Assembly (NCBI GenBank): GCA_028641055.1
Contig: CM054060.1
Coordinates: forward strand, 242,200,833 to 242,264,832
Length of the DNA stretch: 64,000 bases
From: Alopecurus myosuroides
Lineage: Eukaryota; Streptophyta; Magnoliopsida; Poales; Poaceae
Direction: 5' to 3'
This document shows, piece by piece, positions 35,905 through 47,595 of this stretch. Under the pieces are notes generated by a model. That model was not told the DNA's origin and ran no database searches. It saw only the letters and a program-made list of their open reading frames with translations. Made by a program: the position numbers and the translations under genes. Numbering within the stretch: the stretch's first letter is position 1; every line of letters starts with the position of its first letter.

Positions 35905-36797
35905 GATATGGACATAATAGAGGTCCATGAAGATTATTTATGCTTGAATTGGAAAGAAATACTAAGTCTCATTGATGATTATTTTAAGGTGAATTCTTTC
36001 TTATTATTAAATATTGTTTGTGACTATAAGAATGTTATACTACCTAAGCTATGTTATTATTTATTAGCAGGGTTATTGTTAGCACAAACTTGGATGGAAG
36101 ATGATCTCAAGAGGAGCTGGAAAACAATATGTGGCTGATGGAAAACAAGCTTACAAGGGGTGAAAACAATCAAGCCATGGTGAAAACTATTCATAACAAT
36201 TGTTATTTCAATAAAACAATTGTTATTCATCAAGACAAGGGGATAGGTGCCTCCACCAAGTCAAATGCACCATAGAAAATCCTATTTTCGAATAGGTATG
36301 GCTTGTATGCCATATTGGTCCGAATTCCCTAGAGTGGGTCGGTTTGTATCCATCTGTGAGTCCAATTAGGAGTCCTAGTCCAATAGGGAAAGGTTGCTTG
36401 CGCAAGGGCTCCCTTGTGGCCGCACCCCTCCTATCTTATACCCCTCCTGCGAGTTGAGGAAAGGGGAGACCAAGTTTAAGATAAACCCTAGATTTTCTAG
36501 ATTGAACCATGTTCATCTGAAAGTTATGCCCACCTTGTTGGTGGTGTTACTCAAGTCAAAGTTGCGTGATATATTGTTATTCCATCTGGGAATAGAGGAT
36601 ACAGGACCACTCGTGATCTTTGATTACGTGTGCAAGAGTGTGTAGTTGAGAATATCCAAAGGGATTGGTTGTTGTTGCATTGGCAATAAGGGTCATCCAA
36701 GTGAGAGGTCTCAGTGTAGCACTAGTTATCACAAAATCCAGAAAATACAAAAAGAGTGAGAGAGAGTTCATCGAGAAGATCGGGCCACCCCATATCA
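35905..36797 (+). repeat. 893-bp segment present in only one LTR of E
   Basis: The 3' LTR lacks this segment: there, AAAGGT (53294-53299) continues directly into GTGGATG. Here the segment is bounded by AAAGGT on the left (35899-35904) and AAAGGT on the right (36798-36803). Its edges read GATATGG and CCATATC, a 7-bp inverted repeat. It is either a small inserted element or the remainder of the ancestral LTR after deletion in the partner. Confidence 0.75.
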
Positions 36798-38086
36798 AAA
36801 GGTGTGGATGATGAGACCACAGAGCGTCTGTGGTGGTTCTCTCGTTCATGCCCCTAGGAGCGAGTTCTCGTCTTCGAGCCAAGACTGAGCGTGCATCCAC
36901 ACGGGGATTGGATTCCCCTCGGTCTCAACTTTCCTAGTTTGTTCCATGAGTCGCCTAGTTTGGGCTTTCCATTTGGATTTGCAGGGATATTAAGAACGTT
37001 TACAAAACTAGGACGTGGCGGTCCAACAGCCTGTGGCGAGACAATAGTTGAAGGACCGCTCACAACGATAGAGACCCGGCAGGAGATGGCCACTCCCTAT
37101 TGGCGGACCATCTCTACTCGGAGCGACTCATGGAATAGGCGAAGTAAGGGAAAGGTCGTGGTCAACATTCATCTGCCGGCACTTCCCGAAATAGTGCTAA
37201 TCTAGTGGCACTAGGAGTTGGTTGGTATGCGTGGTTAAAGTTGTACACCCCTGCAGGGTTAAATCTTTTCGAAAAGCCGTGTCCGCGGTTAAGGACGACT
37301 TGGTGACGGATTTTGTGATCATAGACAACTTGAACGGAATGACTAAAACTTGTTGATAACGAATGAAGGATGCCTCCTCGGAGATGCCGAGAGGGGTTAC
37401 CTTGTAGTATGAGTTGCTGAAACAACTTGAGGTGGTGATCTTTGAAGCACGAGGTGCTGAAATGATTTGGTGGATTAAAAGGATGATGATCTCAGTAGTT
37501 GAGTAGTTTTCTCATCTGTTTTCAAAATACTCCATGGGACGTGCTATTCCTCCCTCAACTTGGAAAACAAAGATGGCTTTACGCAAAATAACCTTCATAA
37601 CTTTTTCTAAAGAAGAAGATATATAATAGGTTAACTAAGTCTTGTTGAGTACCTCCCGTACTCATGTTTGCTTCAACTTGGTTCAGGTGGAGTTCCTCAG
37701 TTCGGAGGTGTTTCAACGTGGACATCGACGAGTAGTTTGGGGTTCCCAGGTAGCAGCCTGGAACCTATGGGCTGGGACGTCGCCTTATGTTGCGGCCTCT
37801 TAGGCCTTTTTGTTCTTTTGTTGATTAGAAACATAATTTGCCTTCCGTTGTCTGATGTAATGTTGGGTCATGTGACCTCTTCTTTTAAATCTATACTCTA
37901 GTAACACTTGTTTAATACAACTTTCATGTGTAGAGTGCTGCTTTGATCGGTTGTTGGTTTCGAGCCCATTGTTATACAGTTTTGGCTATGCCTGCATAGT
38001 TGTCGCAGCCGAGGGGTTGTGGAGCCGATGATCCATGTCCGAGCCCGCCTGCCGATGTGATTCGGCCTGGGGCGAGGTAACCCCAG

Positions 38087-38091
38087 TAACC
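38087..38091. other. Target site duplication of F, left copy (TAACC)
   Basis: It pairs with TAACC at 47242-47246. The uninterrupted 3' LTR of E at this place reads CCCCAGTAACCCTTGATTG. Confidence 0.92.
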
Positions 38092-41000
38092 TGTGACGCC
38101 CCGAGATCGGGCACTATGCAGATTTCAGCATTCCCGCCAAAATCCACATAATAACCGATTCCAGGTTGCCATTTATGATAACATTACAATAGTTCACGAA
38201 TATTCCACAATTACAACAGAAACAGATAGATACAAGATGACTCAAACGAGCCAGGGATACAACTGATACATTACAAAGATCCAAAATAACAGCGGAAGAA
38301 AACACATAACGTCCGGCTACGGACAAGATACAAATTGGACTAAGAGTCCTGAAGATAACCGAAGGCGTCCAATCCCTGCCCAGGCCAAGCCGGAGGGATT
38401 CCCAAGCTAACGTCGTCAGACTTCAAACCTGTTGACTGCAATGTTGAATATGCAGCCACGAAAAGGATTCGTGGGTCAGTACGGTTAAGTACTGGCAAGT
38501 GGATAAACCATACTCACAAGATACCGGCGTAGCCAGTCATCACAATATACAAATACTTTAGGATCAATGGAAAGGAAGGGGTTATTGCAAATAAGCGACA
38601 GCGGGCTGCACTAACCAACTACAGAGAGATACTACAACTTCCGGCTAACAGAAAGAAGATAAGATCGAGTATTGTAACCAACTGAAAGTAACTCCAAACA
38701 AACCCATCCTGGATCTCGCCCCTTATCCGAAGAAGCAATCCGAGAATAACTCACACAGTTGGATTAGTGATGGTTCAGATTATTGTGTCAATAAGCCTAT
38801 TACTAGTCAAGTTGTTATTCATTGGGTGAAAAGTTGTTAATCATTAGGTTTAAGTTGTCCTGAGTACTTGTTAGCCAGTACTTTCACCAAGTAATCCATA
38901 ACCGCGGAAAACACGGCTTCTCGAGAAGATTATCCCTGCAGGGTTGCACCAATTTAGCCGTACACGCAAGAATAACCCGCCAGATGGGGAGCTAACCCAC
39001 CAAGCGAGGTACTCTACACAACTCAACTCTTCTTCGCATCAAGCCCAAAGCACCTTAGGCGCACGGCTAATCGAGCCCAGAAGAAAATGGACCCTCATAG
39101 CACTCTAAGAACGTGTCCTCCTATATGCCGACTACGAAAATTCCACCCGGGATCCAAGGGCTCGCAAGATCATGCATGCAGCAAATGGAAAGCCCGAACT
39201 AAATGAGGCGATTTGGACGAGATGCGAATCGAGTCAAATTGAGGGGGGCGCCCATACTCGCTTCCCACATGCGGGTAGTGCGCTCATCATGGATCAGTAG
39301 ACAAGACCCTTTTCCTATTAGGGTCGACACTAGCAGGCCTCAAAACCACAAAGGGCCTCCTGCCGGTGCCTTATCATCAAATTATTATTTAACAATAACA
39401 GTAGCATGATTGATTGATTGATTAAACATCGAGCCCCCAGAACATAATAGAGTAATACAGAAAGTAACGGGTAACAGACTCGAGCAAAACAACCTAAGCA
39501 TGCTAGTAAGACACGGGCAACAAGCAATGGTTATAGGTATGGAGGTGAGGCAATATCAAGGTTAAGGGATTCATGTGATGGGTTCGTAACATAAACATCT
39601 ACTACTAAGGCTAGCAGAAATAGACAACGGAAAGAATCGGTAACAAGTGATGAAAGGCAGCCATTTGGCAGCAAGTGAGTATACTTGCCTGAGATCCCGC
39701 AAGGTAGCAGAACTTGTCGTTGCTCACATCATCTCAACGTCCTATCCGAGAAGAAGCAACGAACCTCGAACAAACACCGGATGCAACAATTACTACTACG
39801 GCAAAAGATCCAGCATGATCAAGATATGGATGCATGACAATTTAATTGATGCATAGAAATAAACTAGTTGACATGATAAACAGATTTAAGGGACCCATAT
39901 GCAATTTGAGTTGCATATGAAAAGACCCTGAATTATGGTTGAAACAATTGTTTTCCTACTAATCATTAGGTGAAAGTGGTTTAGTATGATGCATGGATGA
40001 GGAAAACAACAAAATAACAACAATAGAACCAATTGGAAATAAGGTTTAACAATTTTAGGAATTTATTTATTAAGTTAGAAAATTTTGGTTCCTTAAGGGT
40101 GTCACACAAACAATTGTTGTTTTTAGCAAGTTAAATTGTTCAAAACAGATAACAAAGTTCATATTTGATTAGAACACAAAATTTTAGGTGGATTACATGT
40201 TTCAAATATTGAAATTGGAATTAGGGTAATTTAATTATGAATTAAACAATATTAAACAAGTTTTAAATGGATTTAAAACAAGTTTGAATTTAATTGAAGT
40301 TTTAGTTGTTCAAAACATAATTTCAAACTCACATTTGAAAAGTTCACACTTTGATGGTTTGGAAACATATTTTGCATGTTCAAAATTATTTTATTTTGAG
40401 CAAGTTATGATTTTATCAAATTTAAATGAATTAAACAAGTATTAAATTATTTAGGCAATTTAAATTATTCAAACCATGAAACAAAATTTATATTTGAAAG
40501 GGTTATTCAAAATGGTATGTAAAACATATTTTATTTGTATTTATTGGATTAGTAATGAATTAGTTATTGAATTTAGCAAATTGCAATTGATTTGTTTGAA
40601 TTCAAATTTAAATTGCATTTTGAAATTTCAAAACAGAAAACAAATGGCATATTTGAAAAGTACAGGAAATTTGGAGTGGGATTCATATAAAGTTTGTGTG
40701 ATTTGGATTTATGGTTTGCAAGTTGTGAGCATTTGAATTTTTAGGTTTATTTGCAAAAGGCCAGGGACTGATTTGTGATTTTACAGGGACCTAGTTGAGA
40801 GGAAGAAAAACTAGGTCTGGGTTTCAGATCCAGGGCTACTCCCTGTACCGTACCCAGAGGGGGCTGACCAGTGGGGCCAGGCCGGATTGGCGCAGAGGTG
40901 GAGGGTGTGGAGGCTGACTGGGCATCCAGGGTCACCGACAGGTGGACCCTGTCCGTGCGCGCGGAAAAGGAAGAAAAAAAGGGGGAGGCTTTGCCTCCCC

Positions 41001-42428
41001 GGGGGCTCGAACTCGCGACTTGCTGCTCCGCACCAAGGGACCGAACCACTGGGGTAATCGAGCGCTGGTGATAGGATAGGGGCGCGGGGAAATAAGAGGT
41101 GGTATTTTCGCCTGTTAACTGAATTCGATTCAGTTAACTGAACCACTGTCGAGGGAAGCGATCAGAGCTGGGACGATGGATCGCCGGAGGACCACGTCGG
41201 GGCCGAGCGGGATGGCCAGCGCGAAGGCTGGCCACAGAGCAAGGAGGGAGGAGGAGCCCTAAGGCGAGAGGTGGGGCCTCACCTCGATGAGCATCGGGGA
41301 AGGAGGAGCGGGGCTTCTCTGTAGTTTGGGTCGCTCGAGGACGGCGTGGTGCTGTTCGTGTCGAGGACGCGCTCGCCGGCGGCCGTCCGGGGGGCCGATC
41401 GCCCGTCTGCGGGGATGCAGGGGTAGCGGCCACCGCGGCGGCTCCATTCCCGCGGTCGCCCACCCGCGGCACCCACCCGTTCCCCGCCGCCGTGGCGTTT
41501 CTCCTCCGGCCATGGCGTGCTCGTCCAAGTTCAGAAACAGAAGTTGTTTTGAGGGGAAAGGAAGGGGAGACAGTGGATTGGCGGCGCTAGGAGGGGAAGA
41601 AGGAGATGGAGTAGGTGGCTAGGGTTTGGAGGGGGCTTGAGGGGGGAGATATAGGGGAGGGGGAACATGGCACATGGGGGAGTTGGTGCTGCTGCTTTTT
41701 GCAGAGGGAAAACGACAGAGAGGGGGCAGGACCGTACGGAGGTGGGGGACGAAGGAGAATGGGCCAGAAATAGAATAGATGGGCTGGGGGAGAAAGAGAA
41801 GAAGGGGTGGGCTGCCCTCTCCTTTGTTATTTTTTTGTTTCTTATTAGTTGATTGATTTGATTTTTTTGTAAGGAATGAAAGAGGGAAAAAAGAATGGAA
41901 TTTGGGGGTTTAGTTCATTAGATATTTTTATGATTTTCAAAACAGCAAAATGGAAGCAAGGTTAGCATTATTCTCAAACTTGGAATTATTAGTTGGGATT
42001 TTAAAGTGGTTAGTTGAATTTCCAAATAAGGTTTGTTTTGGGGATTTTTGGAAATAAATAAATTCCATTTAATAAGTTCAAACCATTATGTAAACATTAT
42101 TGAAATTTTGTTTTGCAAGAATTTAATTTTTAAACCTCACTTTGGATCATATCACTATGATTTTATTTGAAACTTAATTTTACCATTAGGGTTTTAAACA
42201 AAGGGGGAAAAAATTTGTTTAACAGGCAATTGGACTAAAACAACTTCAAAATATTGAAAAACAAGTGAATTGGTTTTAGTTTGCAATTTTGGTTAATGTG
42301 GGAAAGTTTAATTTGGTTTGAATTTTGGAGTGGTTTGGAAAACATGAGGCAATGCTTATGATGCATGTGATACATGCAAAAAAAGAAAACAACAAACTTC
42401 TGTGTAAGGTAACACCCCAGGTGTTACA
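38092..42428 (-). repeat. Element F 3' LTR (left copy)
   Basis: 4337 bp, TGTGACGCCCCGAG... to ...CCAGGTGTTACA on +; read on -, it starts TGTAACACC and ends GTCACA. It contains an AT-rich part (39880-40760) and a CpG-rich part (40800-41720). The matching ORFs in both copies reflect DNA identity only and show no known domain. Confidence 0.93.
41259..41528 (-). other. Gene-leader-like CpG-rich block in F LTR
   Basis: Read on -: a TATA-like CCTATATCTCC near 41650, then CAAACCCTAGCCACC (about 41620), then GCCATGGCCGG (about 41510-41520) opening a frame of about 80 codons that passes a GAG|GTGAGG splice-donor-like site at 41277-41283. The copy in the other LTR (46073-46342) loses or changes some codons. 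It could be the LTR's own promoter and leader or an old capture from a host gene. I do not claim a protein. Confidence 0.4.
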
Positions 42429-42905
42429 GACGACACCACTAACAAGGGATTGCGCCCTCGCAATCCACCTGCTAACCCGGGAGGGGAAAGAAGTTCTACT
42501 ATCGATTCTTCAGGCTTCCGGTTGATCTCCTCGACACCACTAACAAGAGATTCTTGCTCGGAGTGACGACGATGTTCTTCCACCAGGAATCTTCCGATGA
42601 TCGAACCTATTAGGTTGAAGGCTCAGAAAACGTCCACCCACGTAGGATCCTAAAACTTTGACAGATTGAGAGGGAGAGAGACTCCAAAACAAATAAGGTA
42701 GGGGGAGAAATAGAACAGAGATAAGGAGAAAACAAGAATCCTATTGAGATGTTTTTCCGAAATAGTTTAGCAGAAATAGTTTTTGACACTCTAGAAACAA
42801 CGACCGTTAGCGAGGTTAACCTACAGGCTTTGCGGACCCGTTGCTTCGATAACCATTCGTATCGAAACAATCTCGGGAATCGGAACCAAGGCTCTGATAC
42901 CATTT
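42429..42905 (-). other. Internal core of F (477 bp)
   Basis: Noncoding. It includes the PBS (42890-42903) and an imperfect direct repeat CGACACCACTAACAAG-GATT at 42431-42451 and 42532-42552. There is no good purine tract next to the left LTR; on - the bases before the LTR are GTTAGTGGTGTCGTC. Confidence 0.85.
42890..42903 (-). other. Primer-binding site of F, initiator tRNA-Met type
   Basis: On -, TGGTATCAGAGCC follows the LTR end GTCACA after three bases (AAA). The match to the usual iMet PBS is perfect. Confidence 0.88.
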
Positions 42906-45900
42906 TGTGACGCCCCGAGATCGGGCACTATGCAGATTTCAGCATTCCCGCCAAAATCCACATAATAACCGATTCCAGGTTGCCATTTATGATAACATTA
43001 CAATAGTTCACGAATATTCCACAATTACAACAGAAACAGATAGATACAAGATGACTCAAACGAGCCAGGGATACAACTGATACATTACAAAGATCCAAAA
43101 TAACAGCGGAAGAAAACACATAACGTCCGGCTACGGACAAGATACAAATTGTACTAAGAGTCCTGAAGATAACCGAAGGCGTCCAATCCCTGCCCAGGCC
43201 AAGCCGGAGGGATTCCCAAGCTAACGTCGTCAGACTTCAAACCTGTTGACTGCAATGTTGAATATGCAGCCACGAAAAGGATTCGTGGGTCAGTACGGTT
43301 AAGTACTGGCAAGTGGATAAACCATACTCACAAGATACCGGCGTAGCCAGTCATCACAAGATACAAATACTTTAGGATCAATGGAAAGGAAGGGGTTATT
43401 GCAAATAAGCGACAGCGGGCTGCACTAACCAACTACAGAGAGATACTACAACTTCCGGCTAACAGAAAGAAGATAAGATCGAGTATTGTAACCAACTGAA
43501 AGTAACTCCAAACAAACCCATCCTGGATCTCGCCCCTTATCCGAAGAAGCAATCCGAGAATAACTCACACAGTTGGATTAGTGATGGTTCAGATTATTGT
43601 GTCAATAAGCCTATTACTAGTCAAGTTGTTATTCATTGGGTGAAAAGTTGTTAATCATTAGGTTTAAGTTGTCCTGAGTACTTGTTAGCCAGTACTTTCA
43701 CCAAGTAATCCATAACCGCGGAAAACACGGCTTCTCGAGAAGATTATCCCTGCAGGGTTGCACCAATTTAGCCGTACACGCAAGAATAACCCGCCAGATG
43801 GGGAGCTAACCCACCAAGCGAGGTACTCTACACAACTCAACTCTTCTTCGCATCAAGCCCAAAGCACCTTAGGCGCACGGCTAATCGAGCCCAGAAGAAA
43901 ATGGACCCTCATAGCACTCTAAGAACGTGTCCTCCTATATGCCGACTACGAAAATTCCACCCGGGATCCAAGGGCTCGCAAGATCATGCATGCAGCAAAT
44001 GGAAAGCCCGAACTAAATGAGGCGATTTGGACGAGATGCGAATCGAGTCAAATTGAGGGGGGCGCCCATACTCGCTTCCCACATGCGGGTAGTGCGCTCA
44101 TCATGGATCAGTAGACAAGACCCTTTTCCTATTAGGGTTGACACTAGCAGGCCTCAAAACCACAAAGGGCCTCCTGCCGGTGCCTTATCATCAAATTATT
44201 ATTTAACAATAACAGTAGCATGATTGATTGATTGATTAAACATCGAGCCCCCAGAACATAATAGAGTAATACAGAAAGTAACGGGTAACAGACTCGAGCA
44301 AAACAACCTAAGCATGCTAGTAAGACACGGGCAACAAGCAATGGTTATAGGTATGGAGGTGAGGCAATATCAAGGTTAAGGGATTCATGTGATGGGTTCG
44401 TAACATAAACATCTACTACTAAGGCTAGCAGAAATAGACAACGGAAAGAATCGGTAACAAGTGATGAAAGGCAGCCATTTGGCAGCAAGTGAGTATACTT
44501 GCCTGAGATCCCGCAAGGTAGCAGAACTTGTCGTTGCTCACATCATCTCAACGTCCTATCTGAGAAGAAGCAACGAACCTCGAACAAACACCGGATGCAA
44601 CAATTACTACTACGGCAAAAGATCCAGCATGATCAAGATATGGATGCATGACAATTTAATTGATGCATAGAAATAAACTAGTTGACATGATAAACAGATT
44701 TAAGGGACCCATATGCAATTTGAGTTGCATATGAAAAGCCCCTGAATTATGGTTGAAACAATTGTTTTCCTACTAATCATTAGGTGAAAGTGGTTTAGTA
44801 TGATGCATGGATGAGGAAAACAACAAAATAACAACAATAGAACCAATTGGAAATAAGGTTTAACAATTTTAGGAATTTATTTATTAAGTTAGAAAATTTT
44901 GGTTCCTTAAGGGTGTCACACAAACAATTGTTGTTTTTAGCAAGTTAAATTGTTCAAAACAGATAACAAAGTTCATATTTGATTAGAACACAAAATTTTA
45001 GGTGGATTACATGTTTCAAATATTGAAATTGGAATTAGGGTAATTTAATTATGAATTAAACAATATTAAACAAGTTTTAAATGGATTTAAAACAAGTTTG
45101 AATTTAATTGAAGTTTTAGTTGTTCAAAACATAATTTCAAACTCACATTTGAAAAGTTCACACTTTGATGGTTTGGAAACATATTTTGCATGTTCAAAAT
45201 TATTTTATTTTGAGCAAGTTATGATTTTATCAAATTTAAATGAATTAAACAAGTATTAAATTATTTAGGCAATTTAAATTATTCAAACCATGAAACAAAA
45301 TTTATATTTGAAAGGGTTATTCAAAATGGTATGGAAAACATATTTTATTTGTATTTATTGGATTAGTAATGAATTAGTTATTGAATTTAGCAAATTGCAA
45401 TTGATTTGTTTGAATTCAAATTTAAATTGCATTTTGAAATTTCAAAACAGAAAACAAATGGCATATTTGAAAAGTACAGGAAATTTGGAGTGGGATTCAT
45501 ATAAAGTTTGTGTGATTTGGATTTATGGTTTGCAAGTTGTGAGCACTTGAATTTTTAGGTTTATTTGCAAAAGGCCAGGGACTGATTTGTGATTTTACAG
45601 GGACCTAGTTGAGAGGTAGAAAAACTAGGTCTGGGTTTCAGATCCAGGGCTACTCCCTGTACCGTACCCAGAGGGGGCTGACCAGTGGGGCCAGGCCGGA
45701 TTGGCGCAGAGGTGGAGGGTGTGGAGGCTGACTGGGCATCCAGGGTCACCGACAGGTGGACCCTGTCCGTGCGCGCGGAAAAGGAAGAAAAAAAGGGGGA
45801 GGCTTTGCCTCCCCGGGGGCTCGAACTCGCGACTTGCTGCTCCGCACCAAGGGACCGAACCACTGGGGTAATCGAGCGCTGGTGATAGGATAGGGGCGCG

Positions 45901-47241
45901 GGGAAATAAGAGGTGGTATTTTCGCCTGTTAACTGAATTCGATTCAGTTAACTGAACCACTGTCGAGGGAAGCGATGAGAGTTGGGACGATGGATCGCGG
46001 GAGGACCACGTCGGGGCCGAGCGGGATGGCCAGCGCGAAGGCTGGCCACAGAGCAAGGAGGGAGGAGGAGCCCTAAGGCGAGAGGTGGGGCCTCACCTCG
46101 ATGAGCATCGGGGAAGGAGGAGCGGGGCTTCTCTGCAGTTTGGGTCGCTCGAGGACGGCGTGGTGCTGTTCGTGTCGAGGACGCGCTCACCGGCGGCCGT
46201 CCGGGGGGCCGATCGCCCGTCCGCGGGGATGCAGGGGTAGCGGCCACCGCGGCGGCTCCATTCCTGCGGTCGCCCACCCGCGGCACCCACCCGTTCCCCG
46301 CCGCCGTGGCGTTTCTCCTCCGGCCATGGCGTGCTCGTCCAAGTTCAGAAACAGAAGTTGTTTTGAGGGGAAAGGAAGGGGAGACAGTGGATTGGCGGCG
46401 CTAGGAGGGGAAGAAGGAGATGGAGTAGGTGGCTAGGGTTTGGAGGGGGCTTGAGGGGGGAGATATAGGGGAGGGGGAACATGGCACATGGGGGAGTTGG
46501 TGCTGCTACTTTTTGCAGAGGGAAAACGACAGAGAGGGGGCAGGACCGTACGGAGGTGGGGGACGAAGGAGAATGGGCCAGAAATAGAATAGATGGGCTG
46601 GGGGAGAAAGAGAAGAAGGGGTGGGCTGCCCTCTCCTTTGTTATTTTTTTGTTTCTTATTAGTTGATTGATTTGATTTTTTTGTAAGGAATGAAAGAGGG
46701 AAAAAAGAATGGAATTTGGGGGTTTAGTTCGTTAGATATTTTTATGATTTTCAAAACAGCAAAATGGAAGCAAGGTTAGCATTATTCTCAAACTTGGAAT
46801 TATTAGTTGGGATTTTAAAGTGGTTAGTTGAATTTCCAAATAAGGTTTGTTTTGGGGATTTTTGGAAATAAATAAATTCCATTTAATAAGTTCAAACCAT
46901 TATGTAAACATTATTGAAATTTTGTTTTGCAAGAATTTAATTTTTAAACCTCACTTTGGATCATATCACTATGATTTTATTTGAAACTTAATTTTACCAT
47001 TAGGGTTTTAAACAAAGGGGGAAAAATTTGTTTAACAGGCAATTGGACTAAAACAACTTCAAAATATTGAAAAACAAGTGAATTGGTTTTAGTTTGCAAT
47101 TTTGGTTAATGTGGGAAAGTTTAATTTGGTTTGAATTTTGGAGTGGTTTGGAAAACATGAGGCAATGCTTATGATGCATGTGATGCATGCAAAAAAAGAA
47201 AACAACAAACTTCTGTGTTAGGTAACACCCCAGGTGTTACA
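42906..47241 (-). repeat. Element F 5' LTR (right copy)
   Basis: 4336 bp. It differs from 38092-42428 at about 20 substitutions spread along the length and one base in an A run near 47022. The outer edge holds the palindrome GTAACACC-CCA-GGTGTTAC (47222-47240). Confidence 0.93.
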
Positions 47242-47246
47242 TAACC

Positions 47247-47524
47247 CTTGATTGTTGTTTTACTTTCTGGACACATAGCAACTCTGTATAACTTTGGCCC
47301 CGTTCCTTCAGTTTCATCCGACTCGTGGACGCTTGGGTATGCATAATTGGTTATGACTAGCATGGATATACGGAGTAGTAGACCGGGGATCCGGACTACG
47401 TGCCGATGAATCCGGTCTGCCTGCCGTTGTTTGTTGCAGCTGGGGCTGGTAACCCTGAAGCCCTTGTGAGTCCATGGCTAGGAGCACATAACAGTATGTA
47501 TATCTCTGGGTCCAGGGTATGACA
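47247..47524 (+). repeat. Element E 5' LTR, right part
   Basis: The continuation of the E LTR after F. It aligns with 54592-54864 and ends GGTCCAGGGTATGACA. Confidence 0.9.
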
Positions 47525-47595
47525 GTGATATTATTTGTTCTAAATTATTTGCTCTAGTCTTCCTCATGAACTTTGAAGGTGTCCTAGCATTTATG
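47525..47595 (+). repeat. 71-bp copy of D flank inside E
   Basis: Matches 54865-54935 at 70 of 71 positions (A at 47586, G at 54926). The latter is host D sequence just outside E, as shown by the homologous sequence in B near 16930-17000. In a normal element this place would hold the PBS. Confidence 0.92.

Larger units (their letters stand above)
33906..38091 (+). repeat. Element E 5' LTR, left part
   Basis: It aligns with 51302-54591 of the 3' LTR at roughly 97% by eye, apart from an extra segment of about 0.9 kb (35905-36797). A CpG-rich stretch at 34260-34870 has a gene-leader look (CCAAACCCTAACC at 34414-34426, and a splice-donor consensus GTGAGT at 34671-34676). The part 34900-35300 is AT-rich. 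The small ORFs here are not conserved as proteins between the two LTR copies. Confidence 0.9.
38092..47241 (-). mobile_element. Element F: giant-LTR, tiny-core non-autonomous retrotransposon
   Basis: Two LTRs of about 4.34 kb flank only 477 bp of internal DNA. Target duplication TAACC is perfect. The orientation is minus, fixed by a tRNA-iMet PBS next to the right LTR (42890-42903). No Gag or Pol motif occurs anywhere. The LTRs differ at about 20 sites plus one single-base indel, so this is the youngest insertion in the window. It resembles large retrotransposon derivatives (LARD-like) in lacking genes, but with the long part in the LTRs rather than the core. Confidence 0.92.

Noticed and set aside
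38114..38326. 70-residue ORF identical at 42928-43140 as a conserved small protein
   Set aside because: The identity is expected from nearly identical LTR DNA and is not evidence of selection.
41287..41622. 111-codon + strand ORF repeated at 46101-46436
   Set aside because: Its duplication is explained by the two LTRs of F. It has no domain and overlaps open frames on the other strand.
38092..47241. Tandem segmental duplication or assembly duplication instead of an LTR element
   Set aside because: TG...CA-type ends, a perfect TAACC duplication, an iMet PBS at the right place and scattered differences fit an LTR element.
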